A DNA stretch of 46,073 nucleotides. It comes from Betaproteobacteria bacterium (GTDB lineage: Bacteria > Pseudomonadota > Gammaproteobacteria > Burkholderiales > SG8-41). How positions within the stretch are numbered: position 1 is the first letter of the stretch; each line of letters starts with the position of its first letter. The stretch covers positions 1 to 46,073 of the forward strand of contig JANYDM010000181.1 in assembly GCA_025363575.1 (NCBI GenBank). Reading direction: 5' to 3'. Of the stretch, positions 17,842-26,181 are shown one piece after another. The notes beneath the pieces were generated by a model. It searched no databases. It was not told the DNA's origin and saw only the letters and a list, made by a program, of their open reading frames with translations. The position numbers were made by a program, and so were the translations under genes.

Positions 17842-18263
17842 ATAACGACGCCGATCAGCGGACGCCCGTGTCGCCCGAGCAAGTGCGCTACGCACGCGTA
17901 CTCGATGCCGGGATGAAATTCGGGCTGGGCGTGCTGGTAGCCGGGTTCTTCGGTTACGTGTCAGGCATAGTGCCGGCGCACGTGCCGCTGGCGCAGATGC
18001 CGGCGCTATGGACGCTAGCGGCGCCGGAATATCTGCGGGCAACCGGCATGCCTCAGGGCTGGGGCTGGTTCGCCATGCTCGGTAGCGGCGATGTGCTGCC
18101 GCTGATGGGCATCGCCATACTCGCAGGCATTTCGATGATGTGTTTCATCGGACTGTTACCGTTGTATGTCGCGCGCCGCGATTGGATTTACCTCACTATT
18201 ACGGTGTTCGAAATTGCCGTGCTGGCGCTCGCCGCGTCCGGCATCTTGACGGCGGGGCATTGA
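17832..18263 (+). CDS. small membrane protein paired with TSUP permease (DUF1634-like)
   Basis: A 143-residue protein with three probable membrane helices, roughly residues 27-48, 88-112 and 118-140 (FGLGVLVAGFFGYVSGI, LPLMGIAILAGISMMCFIGL, LTITVFEIAVLALAASGIL). The start ATG lies inside the last codons of the permease gene, a 10-bp overlap that implies translational coupling. Small three-helix proteins of the DUF1634 type commonly accompany TSUP transporters, and the layout and size fit, but I cannot confirm family membership by eye. A role as accessory subunit of the permease is inference. Confidence 0.72.
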   Translation: MGVNNDADQRTPVSPEQVRYARVLDAGMKFGLGVLVAGFFGYVSGIVPAHVPLAQMPALWTLAAPEYLRATGMPQGWGWFAMLGSGDVLPLMGIAILAGISMMCFIGLLPLYVARRDWIYLTITVFEIAVLALAASGILTAGH

Positions 18264-18304
18264 GACGGCGCACGGCAGCGGCGGTCGAATGCGCAGTTTT
18301 CCGG

Positions 18305-18310
18305 TATAAT
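18305..18310 (+). promoter_or_regulatory. candidate -10 box upstream of the cytochrome c pair
   Basis: TATAAT occurs 36 bp before the start codon of the first cytochrome gene, in a GC-rich surround. The -35 region is not recognisable. The cytochrome ribosome site GGGAAAGAG follows downstream. Position makes it the likely start of the two-cytochrome transcript that ends at the terminator at 19035-19067. Confidence 0.45.
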
Positions 18311-18345
18311 TCGCATGGATTTCGAATCGGGGAAAGAGCCTAAGC

Positions 18346-18690
18346 ATGAGAAAACATTACGCAATCCTGGGCGGGGTGGCCGCGTTGATACTGGTCTCTG
18401 CGCATCCTGCATTGGCCGACGGCGATGCCGCTGCGGGCGGGAAGAAAACGGCGCTGTGCCAGGGATGTCACGGCATCGAGGATTACAAGACAGCGTTTCC
18501 GTCTGTCTATCGCGTGCCGAAACTCGGCGGGCAGAGCCCTGCTTATATCGTCAAGGCGCTGCAAGGCTATAAAGCAGGCGAGCGCAGCCATCCGACCATG
18601 CGTGCGATCGCTGCGGGGTTGAATGATCAGGACATGGCCGACCTCGCCGCCTATTACTCAGCAGCGGATGCCAAAGTGGCGGGCAAATAA
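18346..18690 (+). CDS. periplasmic class I cytochrome c (c553-like), first of tandem pair
   Basis: A small soluble electron carrier of 114 residues. A signal peptide (MRKHYAILGGVAALILVSAH, cleavage near ALADG) exports it. Heme attaches at CQGCH (Cys38, Cys41, His42), and the likely axial Met is Met85 in HPTMRAIA. The ending MADLAAYYSA is typical of the c4/c553 family. It overlaps the second cytochrome by 1 bp (TAATG), so the pair is co-translated. The partner oxidase or dehydrogenase is not in the window. The two sequences are related (tandem duplication, or the two halves of a c4-like diheme protein encoded separately). Confidence 0.92.
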   Translation: MRKHYAILGGVAALILVSAHPALADGDAAAGGKKTALCQGCHGIEDYKTAFPSVYRVPKLGGQSPAYIVKALQGYKAGERSHPTMRAIAAGLNDQDMADLAAYYSAADAKVAGK

Positions 18691-19016
18691 TGACCAATAC
18701 CCTGAAAAAGGTTTTCATCATCGCCGCCGGCCTCGCAGTGGCGGCCACGGTCCATGCGGCCGATCCCGCGGCCGGCAGGGAAAAATCCAAAGTCTGCGCG
18801 GCATGCCACGGTGAAGGCGGGGCGGCGCCCATTGCCGACAATCCCAAGCTGGCGGGCCAATATTATGACTATCTGCTGCGCGCGCTGGCTGATTACAAGT
18901 CAGGCGCGCGCAAGAATCCGGTAATGTCCGGCATGGTCGCCAACCTCAAGAAAGACGACATGGCGGATCTCGCCGCGTATTTCTCGAGCCAGCAGGCTCT
19001 CGCGACGAAGTATTGA
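18690..19016 (+). CDS. periplasmic class I cytochrome c, second of tandem pair
   Basis: A 108-residue monoheme cytochrome c with a signal peptide (MTNTLKKVFIIAAGLAVAAT, cleavage after VHA). The heme site is CAACH (Cys36, Cys39, His40). Met79 in NPVMSGM is the likely sixth ligand; the second Met nearby is an alternative. It shares KLAGQ, LADYKSGARKNPVM and DDMADLAAYFSSQQA with c553 proteins and the upstream copy. Its ATG reuses the last base of the preceding stop codon. A strong intrinsic terminator follows 18 bp after its stop, closing the operon. Confidence 0.92.
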   Translation: MTNTLKKVFIIAAGLAVAATVHAADPAAGREKSKVCAACHGEGGAAPIADNPKLAGQYYDYLLRALADYKSGARKNPVMSGMVANLKKDDMADLAAYFSSQQALATKY

Positions 19017-19034
19017 CCGGCGGGATTGCATCTC

Positions 19035-19067
19035 AGCCGGATGGTCAGGGCCATCCGGCTTTTTTTT
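19035..19067 (+). terminator. rho-independent terminator after the cytochrome c pair
   Basis: A perfect 10-bp stem AGCCGGATGG (19035-19044) and CCATCCGGCT (19051-19060) with loop TCAGGG, followed directly by a run of T (19060-19067). This is a textbook intrinsic terminator for plus-strand transcription, placed between the cytochrome stop and the convergent nth gene. Confidence 0.93.
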
Positions 19068-19079
19068 GACGCTAGCCGG

Positions 19080-19736
19080 TCAGGCGACGTTTCCTACGGA
19101 GTCGTCACGGGTCTTCTGTCTGTATTCACATAAATCGTTGATCAGGCACCGCGGACATTCGGGCTTGCGCGCCTTGCACACGTAGCGCCCGTGCAGTATC
19201 AGCCAGTGGTGCGCATGCAGCCTGAATTCCCCGGGCACCAGCCTGGCCAGCTTGTTTTCGACGACGACGACGTTCTTGCCGGGTGCTATGCCCGTGCGGT
19301 TGGATACGCGAAAAATATGCGTATCAACCGCGATCGTCGCATGACCGAACGCAATATTAAGCACGACATTGGCGGTCTTGCGGCCTACGCCAGGCAATTG
19401 TTCTAGTGCTTCGCGCGTGGCGGGCACATCCCCTCCATGCCTTTCGAGCAGCAGCTTGCAGGTGGCCAGAATGTTCTTGCCTTTGGTGCGGTACAGTCCG
19501 ATGCGCTTGATATGTTTTTCTAGTTCCGCGGCGCCGAGCTTGAGGATCGCCTGCGGCGTATTGGCGACGCGGTACAGATCGCGTGTCGCCAGATTGACGC
19601 TCTTGTCGGTAGCCTGCGCGGACAGCACGACGGCCACCAGCAGCTCGAACGGCGTGCGGTACTCGAGTTCGCCGCGGGGTTCCGGTTTGGCCGCGCGAAA
19701 GCGCCCGAAGATCGCAGCGCGTTTGGCGGCATTCAT
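19080..19736 (-). CDS. nth: endonuclease III, DNA glycosylase/AP lyase
   Basis: Nth removes oxidised pyrimidines and nicks abasic sites in base-excision repair. The helix-hairpin-helix is seen as LEQLPGVGRKTANVVLN, where the Lys is the Schiff-base nucleophile; the catalytic Asp follows in IAVDTHIFRVSNR. The C-terminal [4Fe-4S] loop has the exact C-x6-C-x2-C-x5-C spacing (CKARKPECPRCLINDLC). The start at 19736 gives MNAAKRAAIF, like E. coli MNKAKR; an ATG two codons upstream (19742) is also possible. 218 residues, close to the family's 211. Convergent with the cytochrome pair. Confidence 0.96.
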   Translation of the reverse strand: MNAAKRAAIFGRFRAAKPEPRGELEYRTPFELLVAVVLSAQATDKSVNLATRDLYRVANTPQAILKLGAAELEKHIKRIGLYRTKGKNILATCKLLLERHGGDVPATREALEQLPGVGRKTANVVLNIAFGHATIAVDTHIFRVSNRTGIAPGKNVVVVENKLARLVPGEFRLHAHHWLILHGRYVCKARKPECPRCLINDLCEYRQKTRDDSVGNVA

Positions 19737-20013
19737 GCGCATGCACCCGCATGACGGCGCAAAAGGGCGAATCCGCCGGCGCGCTTTGACGGGAATGCCG
19801 TATGACGTCCGAATATCCGCCGCCTGGAGACGCTTGCAGACAACAACAATGTCACATACGATTGTGCGATTGCGGGCATACGGTCAAAGACTGCGATTAG
19901 CGCGAGCAATATGTCACGACCGCGTTGGTGGCATGTTAATTGCATATTGTCCCGCATAGATATCATACATGCGTTCGTAGCGAAGGGGGCCGGCTCGCAC
20001 CGGTAACTTAAAA

Positions 20014-20880
20014 ATGGCCAAAGCGCGCGGAAAATCGGAGATCGGTTCATATTTCGTGAACCAGCACAGCGGTCAATGGATCGCTCTCGGCGTTGTATTG
20101 CTGCTGTTCGTCGCCGCGATCGACTACGCAACCGGATTCAAGCTGCGTCTCAGCGTGCTGTATCTGGTTCCCCTGCTGGTACTGACTTGGGTGATCGGCC
20201 GCCTCTTCGGTGTATTGATGTCGATTGTAGCGTGCACGTCGTGGGCCTATATCGAGACGGTAGGCGGCCGCTATATCGACACGCCGGCGCTCTTATATTG
20301 GGACTGGGGCACGGTGCTGTTCGGTTATATGGTCATGGTTGTCGGCGCGACCGAACTGCGCAAGTCACTCGACGATGCGCATTTCCAATCGCGCAAGGAC
20401 GTGCTCACCGGCCTCGTCAACAAAGGCGGGTTCTACCAGATCGTCAGCGCGGAGATCGAGGTATGCCGCCGCTACAAGCGCACGCTGTCGATTGCTTACA
20501 TCGATTGCGACAACTTCAAGATGGTGAATGACAAGTTCGGTCATCACGTCGGCGACGATTTGTTGCGCGTGATTTCGCGCACCATGCAGCGCAAGCTTCG
20601 CTCGTCCGATCTGCCGGGCCGGCTGGGCGGCGACGAATTCGCGGTGATGCTGCCGGAGACCAACGCCGAGGCTTGCCGCATGGTGATCGAAATGCTGCAG
20701 CAGCGCCTGCTGCACGAGATGAAAGAGCATAGCTGGCCGGTGACTTTCAGCATCGGCATCGCGACTTTCCTGCGCATGCCGGCTTCCATCGAGGAAATGA
20801 TACGGCAGGCGGACAAGCTCATGTACGCGGTAAAGAACACGAGCAAGGGTGCGATCAAGCAGGAGGTGTTTCACGCTTGA
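20014..20880 (+). CDS. membrane-anchored diguanylate cyclase (GGDEF)
   Basis: A 288-residue diguanylate cyclase that makes cyclic di-GMP. The N-terminal part has about three membrane helices (roughly residues 22-40, 46-78 and 98-112), with YLVPLLVLTWVIGRLFGVL, a type of membrane sensor seen before kinases and GGDEF domains. The catalytic domain begins at DVLTGLVNKGGFYQI. The A-site is canonical, RLGGDEFAV (residues 203-211), and an inhibitory I-site RSSD lies five residues before it (196-199). Both metal-binding Asp regions (IDCDNFKMVND) are intact, so it should be active and subject to product inhibition. No EAL domain. It sits alone between nth and rsxB, which point the other way. Confidence 0.95.
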   Translation: MAKARGKSEIGSYFVNQHSGQWIALGVVLLLFVAAIDYATGFKLRLSVLYLVPLLVLTWVIGRLFGVLMSIVACTSWAYIETVGGRYIDTPALLYWDWGTVLFGYMVMVVGATELRKSLDDAHFQSRKDVLTGLVNKGGFYQIVSAEIEVCRRYKRTLSIAYIDCDNFKMVNDKFGHHVGDDLLRVISRTMQRKLRSSDLPGRLGGDEFAVMLPETNAEACRMVIEMLQQRLLHEMKEHSWPVTFSIGIATFLRMPASIEEMIRQADKLMYAVKNTSKGAIKQEVFHA

Positions 20881-20887
20881 GGCGTGA

Positions 20888-21565
20888 TTATTTTTTTGGC
20901 CGGCCCCGCGCGGCCAACCGCGCCTGCGCGCGCTGAATCGCCCGCTGCACTATGTGCTGATCCACTTCGCGCAGCGATAAACGCTCGGGCCGCGTCCGCT
21001 CCCTGGTTCGACGCGCGAGACGCTCCGCGCGCCGCTCGAAACGCACGCGCGCGAGGTCGGCCGCGATGCGTTGCTCATCGCGAGAAGGTTGCGCACCGGT
21101 CGGCACCAGGCCGATGCAGTCGACCGGACACGGCGCGACGCATAGCTCGCACCCCGTGCAAACGCCGGCAATTATGGTGTGCATCAATTTCATCGCGCCG
21201 ACGATGGCGTCCACCGGGCAAATCTCGATGCATATCGTACAGCCGATGCACATCGATTCATCGATTACCGCGATCGCCGGCGCCTTTTGCGCGCCGAACC
21301 GCGGATTCACCGGCACAGCAGGCACGCCCATGACAGCGGCGATTTGTGACGCGCCTTCGTCACCGCCCGGCGCGCAGCGGTCAATGCCCGTTTCGCCTGT
21401 CGCGATTGCTTCGGCATAAGGGCGGCATCCAGCGTAGCCGCACTGCCGGCATTGTGTCTGCGGCAATAGCGCGTTGAGGCGCGCGATGAGTCCGGCGTCG
21501 CGAGCGCGGCTGATGCTGGCGTCGTCAGGCTCTTCGCGAATGCTCTTGTCGCCGTAGTTACTCAT
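20888..21565 (-). CDS. rsxB: soluble RsxB/RnfB-like iron-sulfur protein
   Basis: A 225-residue iron-sulfur protein related to subunit B of the Rnf/Rsx electron transport complex. An N-terminal 4Fe-4S domain has ligands Cys39, Cys42, Cys47 and Cys64 ([15 protein letters not shown]). Two ferredoxin clusters follow: [16 protein letters not shown] and [18 protein letters not shown]. The membrane helix that begins classic RnfB is absent, and an Arg-rich tail of about 60 residues replaces the usual C-terminus. No rnfA/C/D/G/E genes are in the window. The gene overlaps ald by 4 bp (ATGA) and is downstream of it. RsxB resets SoxR in E. coli, but the role of the orphan betaproteobacterial form is unclear. 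Confidence 0.9.
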   Translation of the reverse strand: MSNYGDKSIREEPDDASISRARDAGLIARLNALLPQTQCRQCGYAGCRPYAEAIATGETGIDRCAPGGDEGASQIAAVMGVPAVPVNPRFGAQKAPAIAVIDESMCIGCTICIEICPVDAIVGAMKLMHTIIAGVCTGCELCVAPCPVDCIGLVPTGAQPSRDEQRIAADLARVRFERRAERLARRTRERTRPERLSLREVDQHIVQRAIQRAQARLAARGRPKK

Positions 21566-22674
21566 GCGACTGCTTCCATCGCCGCGATGTACGGGCGCCC
21601 GGTTACATCGGCGATTTCGCGGTGGGTTACGCGGCCGGCGTGCGTATGCAGGCCGCAGCGCAAACCAAAGTCTCCAGTTAGCGCAGCGCGCAATCCATGG
21701 TCGGCAATCCGCGCCGCATACGGCAGTGTAGCTTGCGTCAGCGCAAGCGTGGCGGTGCGCGCAACGGCTGACGGCATGTTCGGCACGCAGTAATGCACGA
21801 CACCCGCTTCGACATAGAGCGGTTTCGAATGCGAAGTGGGGCGCGAAGTCTCCGCGATGCCCCCCTGGTCAATGCCGACATCGACGATGACGGAACCCTT
21901 GCGCATGGTCGCCACGTCGTCGCGCGTAATGAGCTTGGGCGACAAGCGGCCCGGCGACGATACCGCTCCGACGACGAGGTCAGCCTCGCGCGCCAGCGCG
22001 CGGAGCGCATGCGTTTCCGCCGCGCATATTGTCAGGCGTGCCGCGGGGATATCCGCGACAGCATCGAGCCTGGCGCGGCTGCGATGCAACAGGGTGACAT
22101 CAGCGCCGGCGTTGATGGCCGCGCGCGCCGCGTTGATGCCGACCGTGCCTGCGCCTATGACCACAACCCTTCCGGGCGGCGCGCCACCCGCGCCGGCGAG
22201 CAACACGCCGCTGCCGCCGTTGGTCATCTGCAGCGCCCACGCGCCGGCCAGGATTGCCAGCCGGCCTGCGATTTCGGACATGGGTGCGAGCAACGGGAGG
22301 GTGCCGTCCGCCGCGGTGACGGTCTCATAGGCGATGCAGCTCACCCGGTGCTCTAGCATGATGGCGAGCAGGGCGGGTTCGGGGGCGAGATGCTGAAAGC
22401 AAAAAAGAATTTGTGCCGGCCGCAAAAATGCAAATTCGGCCGCCTGCAGTTCTTTCACCTTAATCACAAGCTCCGCGTCATACGCTTGAGCGGCGGTGGC
22501 GACCAGCAACGCGCCCGCCGCACGGAAGGCCGCGTCGTCGAACCCCACTGCCGCGCCCGCGCCGCCTTCGACCAGCACTTCATGCCCGCCGGCGACGAGG
22601 TGCTGCACGCCTGCGGGCGTCAATCCGACGCGGTATTCCTGGTCCTTGATCTCTTTGGGCACGCCGATACGCAT
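21562..22674 (-). CDS. ald: alanine dehydrogenase
   Basis: Ald converts L-alanine to pyruvate and ammonium with NAD+. The 370-residue length is standard. [20 protein letters not shown] is the N-terminal signature, with the substrate Arg; the conserved Lys follows in [13 protein letters not shown]. The His seen in [14 protein letters not shown] and Asp in [19 protein letters not shown] are in place. The NAD-binding fold is at [20 protein letters not shown]. Its stop overlaps the start of rsxB, so both are likely made from one mRNA. The pairing with an electron-transfer protein is unusual. Confidence 0.95.
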   Translation of the reverse strand: MRIGVPKEIKDQEYRVGLTPAGVQHLVAGGHEVLVEGGAGAAVGFDDAAFRAAGALLVATAAQAYDAELVIKVKELQAAEFAFLRPAQILFCFQHLAPEPALLAIMLEHRVSCIAYETVTAADGTLPLLAPMSEIAGRLAILAGAWALQMTNGGSGVLLAGAGGAPPGRVVVIGAGTVGINAARAAINAGADVTLLHRSRARLDAVADIPAARLTICAAETHALRALAREADLVVGAVSSPGRLSPKLITRDDVATMRKGSVIVDVGIDQGGIAETSRPTSHSKPLYVEAGVVHYCVPNMPSAVARTATLALTQATLPYAARIADHGLRAALTGDFGLRCGLHTHAGRVTHREIADVTGRPYIAAMEAVA

Positions 22675-22878
22675 GACTCGCCTTCTTCGCGCGCAGCGAG
22701 CGGTGCCGCGCCGGGCCCTATCTTAACCTTTCCAAACCGTGCCTCGACGGCGCGTGGGCGTGCGAGGCGGCGTGTTCGCCTTCAGATTTCTCGGGATTTT
22801 CCCGGGGCCCGCGCCGCAGGCCGTCGGCTTCTTGCTGACGCTAGTTGTAGACGCGGGCGCGCTTGACGTCGAAGACGA
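22675..22878. other. 204-bp gap between ald and bpt, no gene seen
   Basis: GC-rich sequence holding the ald promoter side and the end of the bpt transcript. Short open frames here show no family resemblance. An imperfect inverted repeat around CTAGT (near 22850) and ACTAG (22876-22880 region) was seen but lacks a T-run, so I do not call a terminator. Confidence 0.4.
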
Positions 22879-23634
22879 CTAGTCCGTCGCTTGTACGCCG
22901 TCGTCCGCGTCCGCCGGCGACGACTGCCAGCGGCCGTCGATCAATCCCTGCATCGGCTGGAATTTGATCTTGTAGGCCATCTTACGACTCTGCGCTATCC
23001 AGTAGCCCAGGTAAAGATAAGGGAGCCCGCTCCTCGTGCATTGCTCGATCTGCCACAGGATATTGAAAGTGCCATAGCTCGCGGCCTTCGTTTCCGGATC
23101 GAAAAATGTATACACCGACGACAAACCGTCTTCGAGTTCGTCGACGATGCTGACCATGCGCAGCACGCCGTGGTCGCGAAACTCCACTAGATGGGAGTCG
23201 ACGTTGCTCTGCAACAGGAAATGCCGGTATTGCTCGCGGCTGTCCTGATCCATGCCGCCGCCGGCGTGCCGCATAGACTGGTAGCGCAAATACAGCGCGT
23301 AGTGCTCGTGGCTGTACTTCAGATCGAGCATGGTTGCCGTGAGACCGGCATGCTTTTTACAGATACGGCGCTGCGTGCGGTTGGGACGGAAAAGCCCGGT
23401 CACCACGCGCACCGGCACGCACGCGCGGCAGTGGTCGCAGTACGGACGGTAGGTAAACGCGCCGCTGCGGCGAAAGCCCGCTTTCACCAGTTCGCTGTAT
23501 ACCGGCGCGTCTATCAGGTGGCTGGGGGTGGCAACCTGCGAGCGCGCCATGCGGTCCGGCAGGTAGCTGCAGGGATAAGGCGCGGTCGCGTAGAACTGCA
23601 GTACCGAGAGCGGCAGATCATTCAGCAAGGTCAC
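22879..23634 (-). CDS. bpt: aspartate/glutamate leucyltransferase (N-end rule, arginyltransferase family)
   Basis: Bpt adds leucine from Leu-tRNA to proteins with N-terminal Asp or Glu, marking them for ClpS/ClpAP. The 251-residue protein shows the ATE1-type layout: N-terminal [29 protein letters not shown] (paired Cys), [11 protein letters not shown] region, then [11 protein letters not shown] and [20 protein letters not shown] near the end, which is the GNAT-like acyl-tRNA site. It overlaps aat by 17 bp and is downstream of it, giving a compact two-gene N-degron operon. A second function on oxidised Met, described for some Bpt enzymes, cannot be judged here. Confidence 0.95.
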   Translation of the reverse strand: MTLLNDLPLSVLQFYATAPYPCSYLPDRMARSQVATPSHLIDAPVYSELVKAGFRRSGAFTYRPYCDHCRACVPVRVVTGLFRPNRTQRRICKKHAGLTATMLDLKYSHEHYALYLRYQSMRHAGGGMDQDSREQYRHFLLQSNVDSHLVEFRDHGVLRMVSIVDELEDGLSSVYTFFDPETKAASYGTFNILWQIEQCTRSGLPYLYLGYWIAQSRKMAYKIKFQPMQGLIDGRWQSSPADADDGVQATD

Positions 23635-24316
23635 GGTCTAGTTTCCACGGTCCGGGCACAGGCGGATAGTTTACCAACTCCTGCAGCCCGCGCATGAAGT
23701 TCGCGCGCGGAATTTCACGTGCGCCCAGCGCCGCCAGATGCGCGGTGTGCATCTGGCAATCGATCATGCCGAAATCCCAGCGCGCGAGCTGTCGCGCGAG
23801 ATGTACCAGAGCGATCTTCGACGCATCGCGCGCGCGCGTGAACATCGATTCCCCGTAGAACATGCGGCCCAGCGCCACGCCGTAGAGGCCGCCCGCAAGC
23901 TCGCCGTCAATCCAAGTTTCCAGTGAATGCGCGAGGCCGAGGTCGTGCAGGGCGCCGTAGGCTGCTTTCATCGCGGGGCTTATCCAGGTTCCGTCCTGGC
24001 CATCGCGCGGTTCGGCGCATGCCTTCATGACCGCGGTAAAGGACGTGTCGGCACGCACCTCGTAGGCGCGGTTGCGCAGAACCTTGTGCATCGAACGCGT
24101 GATTTTTATTTCGCGCGGGACGAGAACCATGCGCGGATCGGGACTCCACCACAGGATCGGCTGGCCGGGGTTGAACCAGGGAAAGATGCCGTGACGATAC
24201 GCGTCGACCAGCCGCTTTGCGGAGAGTTCGCCCCCCGCGGCGATCAGGCCGTTCGGCTCGGTGAGTGCCTCGCTCAGTGGCGGAAACGGGTCACGTGATT
24301 GCAGCCAGCGGATCAT
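23618..24316 (-). CDS. aat: leucyl/phenylalanyl-tRNA-protein transferase
   Basis: Aat transfers Leu or Phe from aminoacyl-tRNA to proteins beginning with Lys or Arg, creating N-degrons for the ClpS adaptor. The 232-residue sequence has [40 protein letters not shown] and [10 protein letters not shown], all hallmarks. [20 protein letters not shown] and FYGESMF follow, and [18 protein letters not shown] holds conserved residues. The start is the ATG complementary to 24314-24316. It overlaps bpt by 17 bp; together they cover the basic and acidic branches of the bacterial N-end rule. Confidence 0.96.
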   Translation of the reverse strand: MIRWLQSRDPFPPLSEALTEPNGLIAAGGELSAKRLVDAYRHGIFPWFNPGQPILWWSPDPRMVLVPREIKITRSMHKVLRNRAYEVRADTSFTAVMKACAEPRDGQDGTWISPAMKAAYGALHDLGLAHSLETWIDGELAGGLYGVALGRMFYGESMFTRARDASKIALVHLARQLARWDFGMIDCQMHTAHLAALGAREIPRANFMRGLQELVNYPPVPGPWKLDRDLAE

Positions 24317-24413
24317 GCAGCGATTTTAACCACGCCGCGCGATCTGCTGCGCACGGTCAGGCGCAAGGCGTAAGAGGCGAGGAAGAATCTGCCGGACGGC
24401 GTCCGGGGTCAGC

Positions 24414-24839
24414 TCACTCGATGGAGCCGCATGCGATGCGGTCTTTGCCTTGCTGGACGACCAGCCCCTTGCCGAGCAGCCCGCCGGAATTCTTGCTTAT
24501 GGAAGTGCCGGTGATGGTATACGCGGCCACCGCTTTGCCGTACTCGTCCGGCTGCAACGGGCCCAGTTCGCGCTCGAACGTGCCGGCACTTGCGGCGTCG
24601 GCAGCGCTGCAATCGCCTTTCTCGTAGATGCGCAGCGTAACGAGGCCGACGGGTAGCGCGGCGAGCTCGGTATTCACGCGTACGGCGTTGCCCGCAGTGG
24701 CGAGCGTCACGCTGCCATGCACCTGGCTGCCGCTGGCCGGGCGCATCACGACACTGGTGGCGGGGGCGGTCGGCTCCGGTAACGAGGCGCAGGCTGCCAG
24801 CAGGAATGCACCGGCTGTCATGCTGAATGTCTTTTTCAT
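24414..24839 (-). CDS. SodC-like lipoprotein lacking all metal ligands
   Basis: A 141-residue lipoprotein (lipobox LAAC, Cys17) that is clearly a paralog of the adjacent Cu-Zn superoxide dismutase. It shares RPASGSQVHG, EKGDCSAAD, the PDEYGKA turn, the SISK segment and the CGSIE end. It cannot be a normal SOD: the FHIHEKGDC copper site reads LRIYEKGDC, GGHFNP reads AGTFER, the zinc loop (PDHHAGD in the neighbour) is deleted, and VHANADD reads VVQQGKD. The two disulfide Cys positions are kept, so the fold is probably retained. A good ribosome site (AAGGAGGG) precedes the ATG. It lies 48 bp downstream of sodC on the same strand. Function unknown; an assembly, copper-independent or structural role is speculative. 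Confidence 0.88.
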   Translation of the reverse strand: MKKTFSMTAGAFLLAACASLPEPTAPATSVVMRPASGSQVHGSVTLATAGNAVRVNTELAALPVGLVTLRIYEKGDCSAADAASAGTFERELGPLQPDEYGKAVAAYTITGTSISKNSGGLLGKGLVVQQGKDRIACGSIE

Positions 24840-24887
24840 CGCTGACTCCCTCCTTGAGTAGTCGCGCCCGATCGCGCTGGTTTTGTA

Positions 24888-25397
24888 TTATTCGATTACA
24901 CCGCAGCCAAAGCGTCCGCCGGCGTTGCCGGTCGGGTCTGTCTTCATATCGTCTGCATTGGCGTGCACGATGAGTCCGCGGCCGATGATGCCGTCGGCAA
25001 TCTTGCTGACGGAGATGCCGTCGACCATCAGCGCGAGGGTCGCCTTGCCGTATTCGTCGGCGGTCAGGTTGCCCAGGTCGCCGGCGTGGTGGTCGGGCGC
25101 GGCCGGGGCACCGTGTTTTTTGCTCTGCGGATTGAAGTGACCGCCGGTACTCATGCCGTCGGCGGCGCTGCAATCGCCTTTTTCGTGAATATGAAATCCA
25201 TGCGCGCCCGGCGACAGCCCGGCGATTTCCGCATTGATGCGCACGCGATTGCCCACCTGCGTGAATTTCGCTTCGCCGTGGACCTGCGAGCCGCTGGCGG
25301 GACGCACGATCGCGGTGGCGTTAGGGCCTTCGGGCTCGACCGTTGCGCACGCCGACAGTATCAATGCGGACGCCGCGACTATGCTGATATTATTCAT
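24888..25397 (-). CDS. sodC: Cu-Zn superoxide dismutase, lipoprotein
   Basis: SodC dismutates superoxide outside the cytoplasm. All ligands are present: GFHIHEKGDC (copper His pair), GGHFNPQSKKHGAP (bridging His), PDHHAGDLGNL (zinc His and Asp) and IVHANADD (last copper His). The active-site Arg is in GNAGGRFGCGVIE and the disulfide Cys pair is intact. The start at 25397 follows a GGAGGAG ribosome site and gives a lipoprotein signal with lipobox LSAC (Cys17), 169 residues; the longer open frame upstream adds an unlikely 16 residues. It is 48 bp upstream of a metal-less paralog and 79 bp downstream of the Rieske gene on the same strand. Confidence 0.95.
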   Translation of the reverse strand: MNNISIVAASALILSACATVEPEGPNATAIVRPASGSQVHGEAKFTQVGNRVRINAEIAGLSPGAHGFHIHEKGDCSAADGMSTGGHFNPQSKKHGAPAAPDHHAGDLGNLTADEYGKATLALMVDGISVSKIADGIIGRGLIVHANADDMKTDPTGNAGGRFGCGVIE

Positions 25398-25476
25398 GAG
25401 ATGCTCCTCCTGGATGAGTGCCGCCTGATGCGGGCGCGACGGCAACGGAGCATCGTCCCCGATTAAAGAAACGGTG

Positions 25477-26178
25477 TCAACATTGCACTTGCTGGCGGCA
25501 GTAAGCCCGCAACTCTGTCACGACCGCGCTGCCCGCGACGGGCAGGCGGCCACGCTTGTCGCCATATTCGAGCGCCAGCCTGAATTCATATTTGGTGAAG
25601 AACTCGTCAAACATCTCGCCGCCCAGCGTGCCGACGGCGAAGAGCTGATCATTCGTCTTGTCGTGCTCAAGCAGGATCGCCGACAAAGGCTGCCCCGCGG
25701 GCCCTCCCAGAACGCGCGCTCCGGTTGCGGGATCGTATTCACTGTGCTCCGAGCAGCAATGAATGACATTGGCGTGCGCAAGCCTGGACGGCCCGGCGCC
25801 GCCGCGATAGCTGATGAAGCTGATCTGGCGCGTAGGGTATGTCAGCTTGTGCGCGCAGATTGCGGAATAGCCGACGATAGCCTGTTGCGCACCGACGCCG
25901 CCGGGCCATTCATAGTCCGCGCCGGTTTCGGTCTTGAGCATTACCGCCTGCTGCGTCGCCTTGCCGAGATTCAGCAGGAAGCAGGGCGTGGCTGCATACG
26001 GATAGTGAAAGATGTAGTTGCGGCCGGCCGCAACCTTCGAGGCCAGCAGCGGTTGACGCGTTTCATCGACGAGCTGCGCGCGCGCGTAAAAGCGCGGCCG
26101 CAGGCTTGCAGCGCGCGCTGGTTCAATGCTCAGCGCCGCACCCGCCGCACAGACGCCGATGAACTGACGCCGGTCCAT
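25477..26178 (-). CDS. Tat-exported Rieske [2Fe-2S] protein
   Basis: A 233-residue protein beginning MDRRQFIGVCAAGAAL, a twin-arginine signal with cleavage near ARA-A. The Rieske ligands are spaced as Cys-x-His (Cys108-Ala-His110 in SAICAHKLTYP) and Cys-x2-His (Cys142-Ser-Glu-His145 in HCCSEHSEYDP), with an extra Cys at 141 that may form the usual disulfide. GGPAGQPLSAILLE is the Pro loop after the second site. It is not the bc1 Rieske subunit by context: no cytochrome b or c1 genes follow. It is 3 bp downstream of a SAF-domain oxidoreductase gene, so it is probably co-transcribed with it. Electron partner unknown. Confidence 0.85.
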   Translation of the reverse strand: MDRRQFIGVCAAGAALSIEPARAASLRPRFYARAQLVDETRQPLLASKVAAGRNYIFHYPYAATPCFLLNLGKATQQAVMLKTETGADYEWPGGVGAQQAIVGYSAICAHKLTYPTRQISFISYRGGAGPSRLAHANVIHCCSEHSEYDPATGARVLGGPAGQPLSAILLEHDKTNDQLFAVGTLGGEMFDEFFTKYEFRLALEYGDKRGRLPVAGSAVVTELRAYCRQQVQC

Positions 26179-26181
26179 GCT

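Noticed and set aside
24392..24406. Hairpin CCGGAC-GGC-GTCCGG downstream of the SodC-like gene
   Set aside because: No T-run follows on the minus strand, so it does not qualify as an intrinsic terminator.
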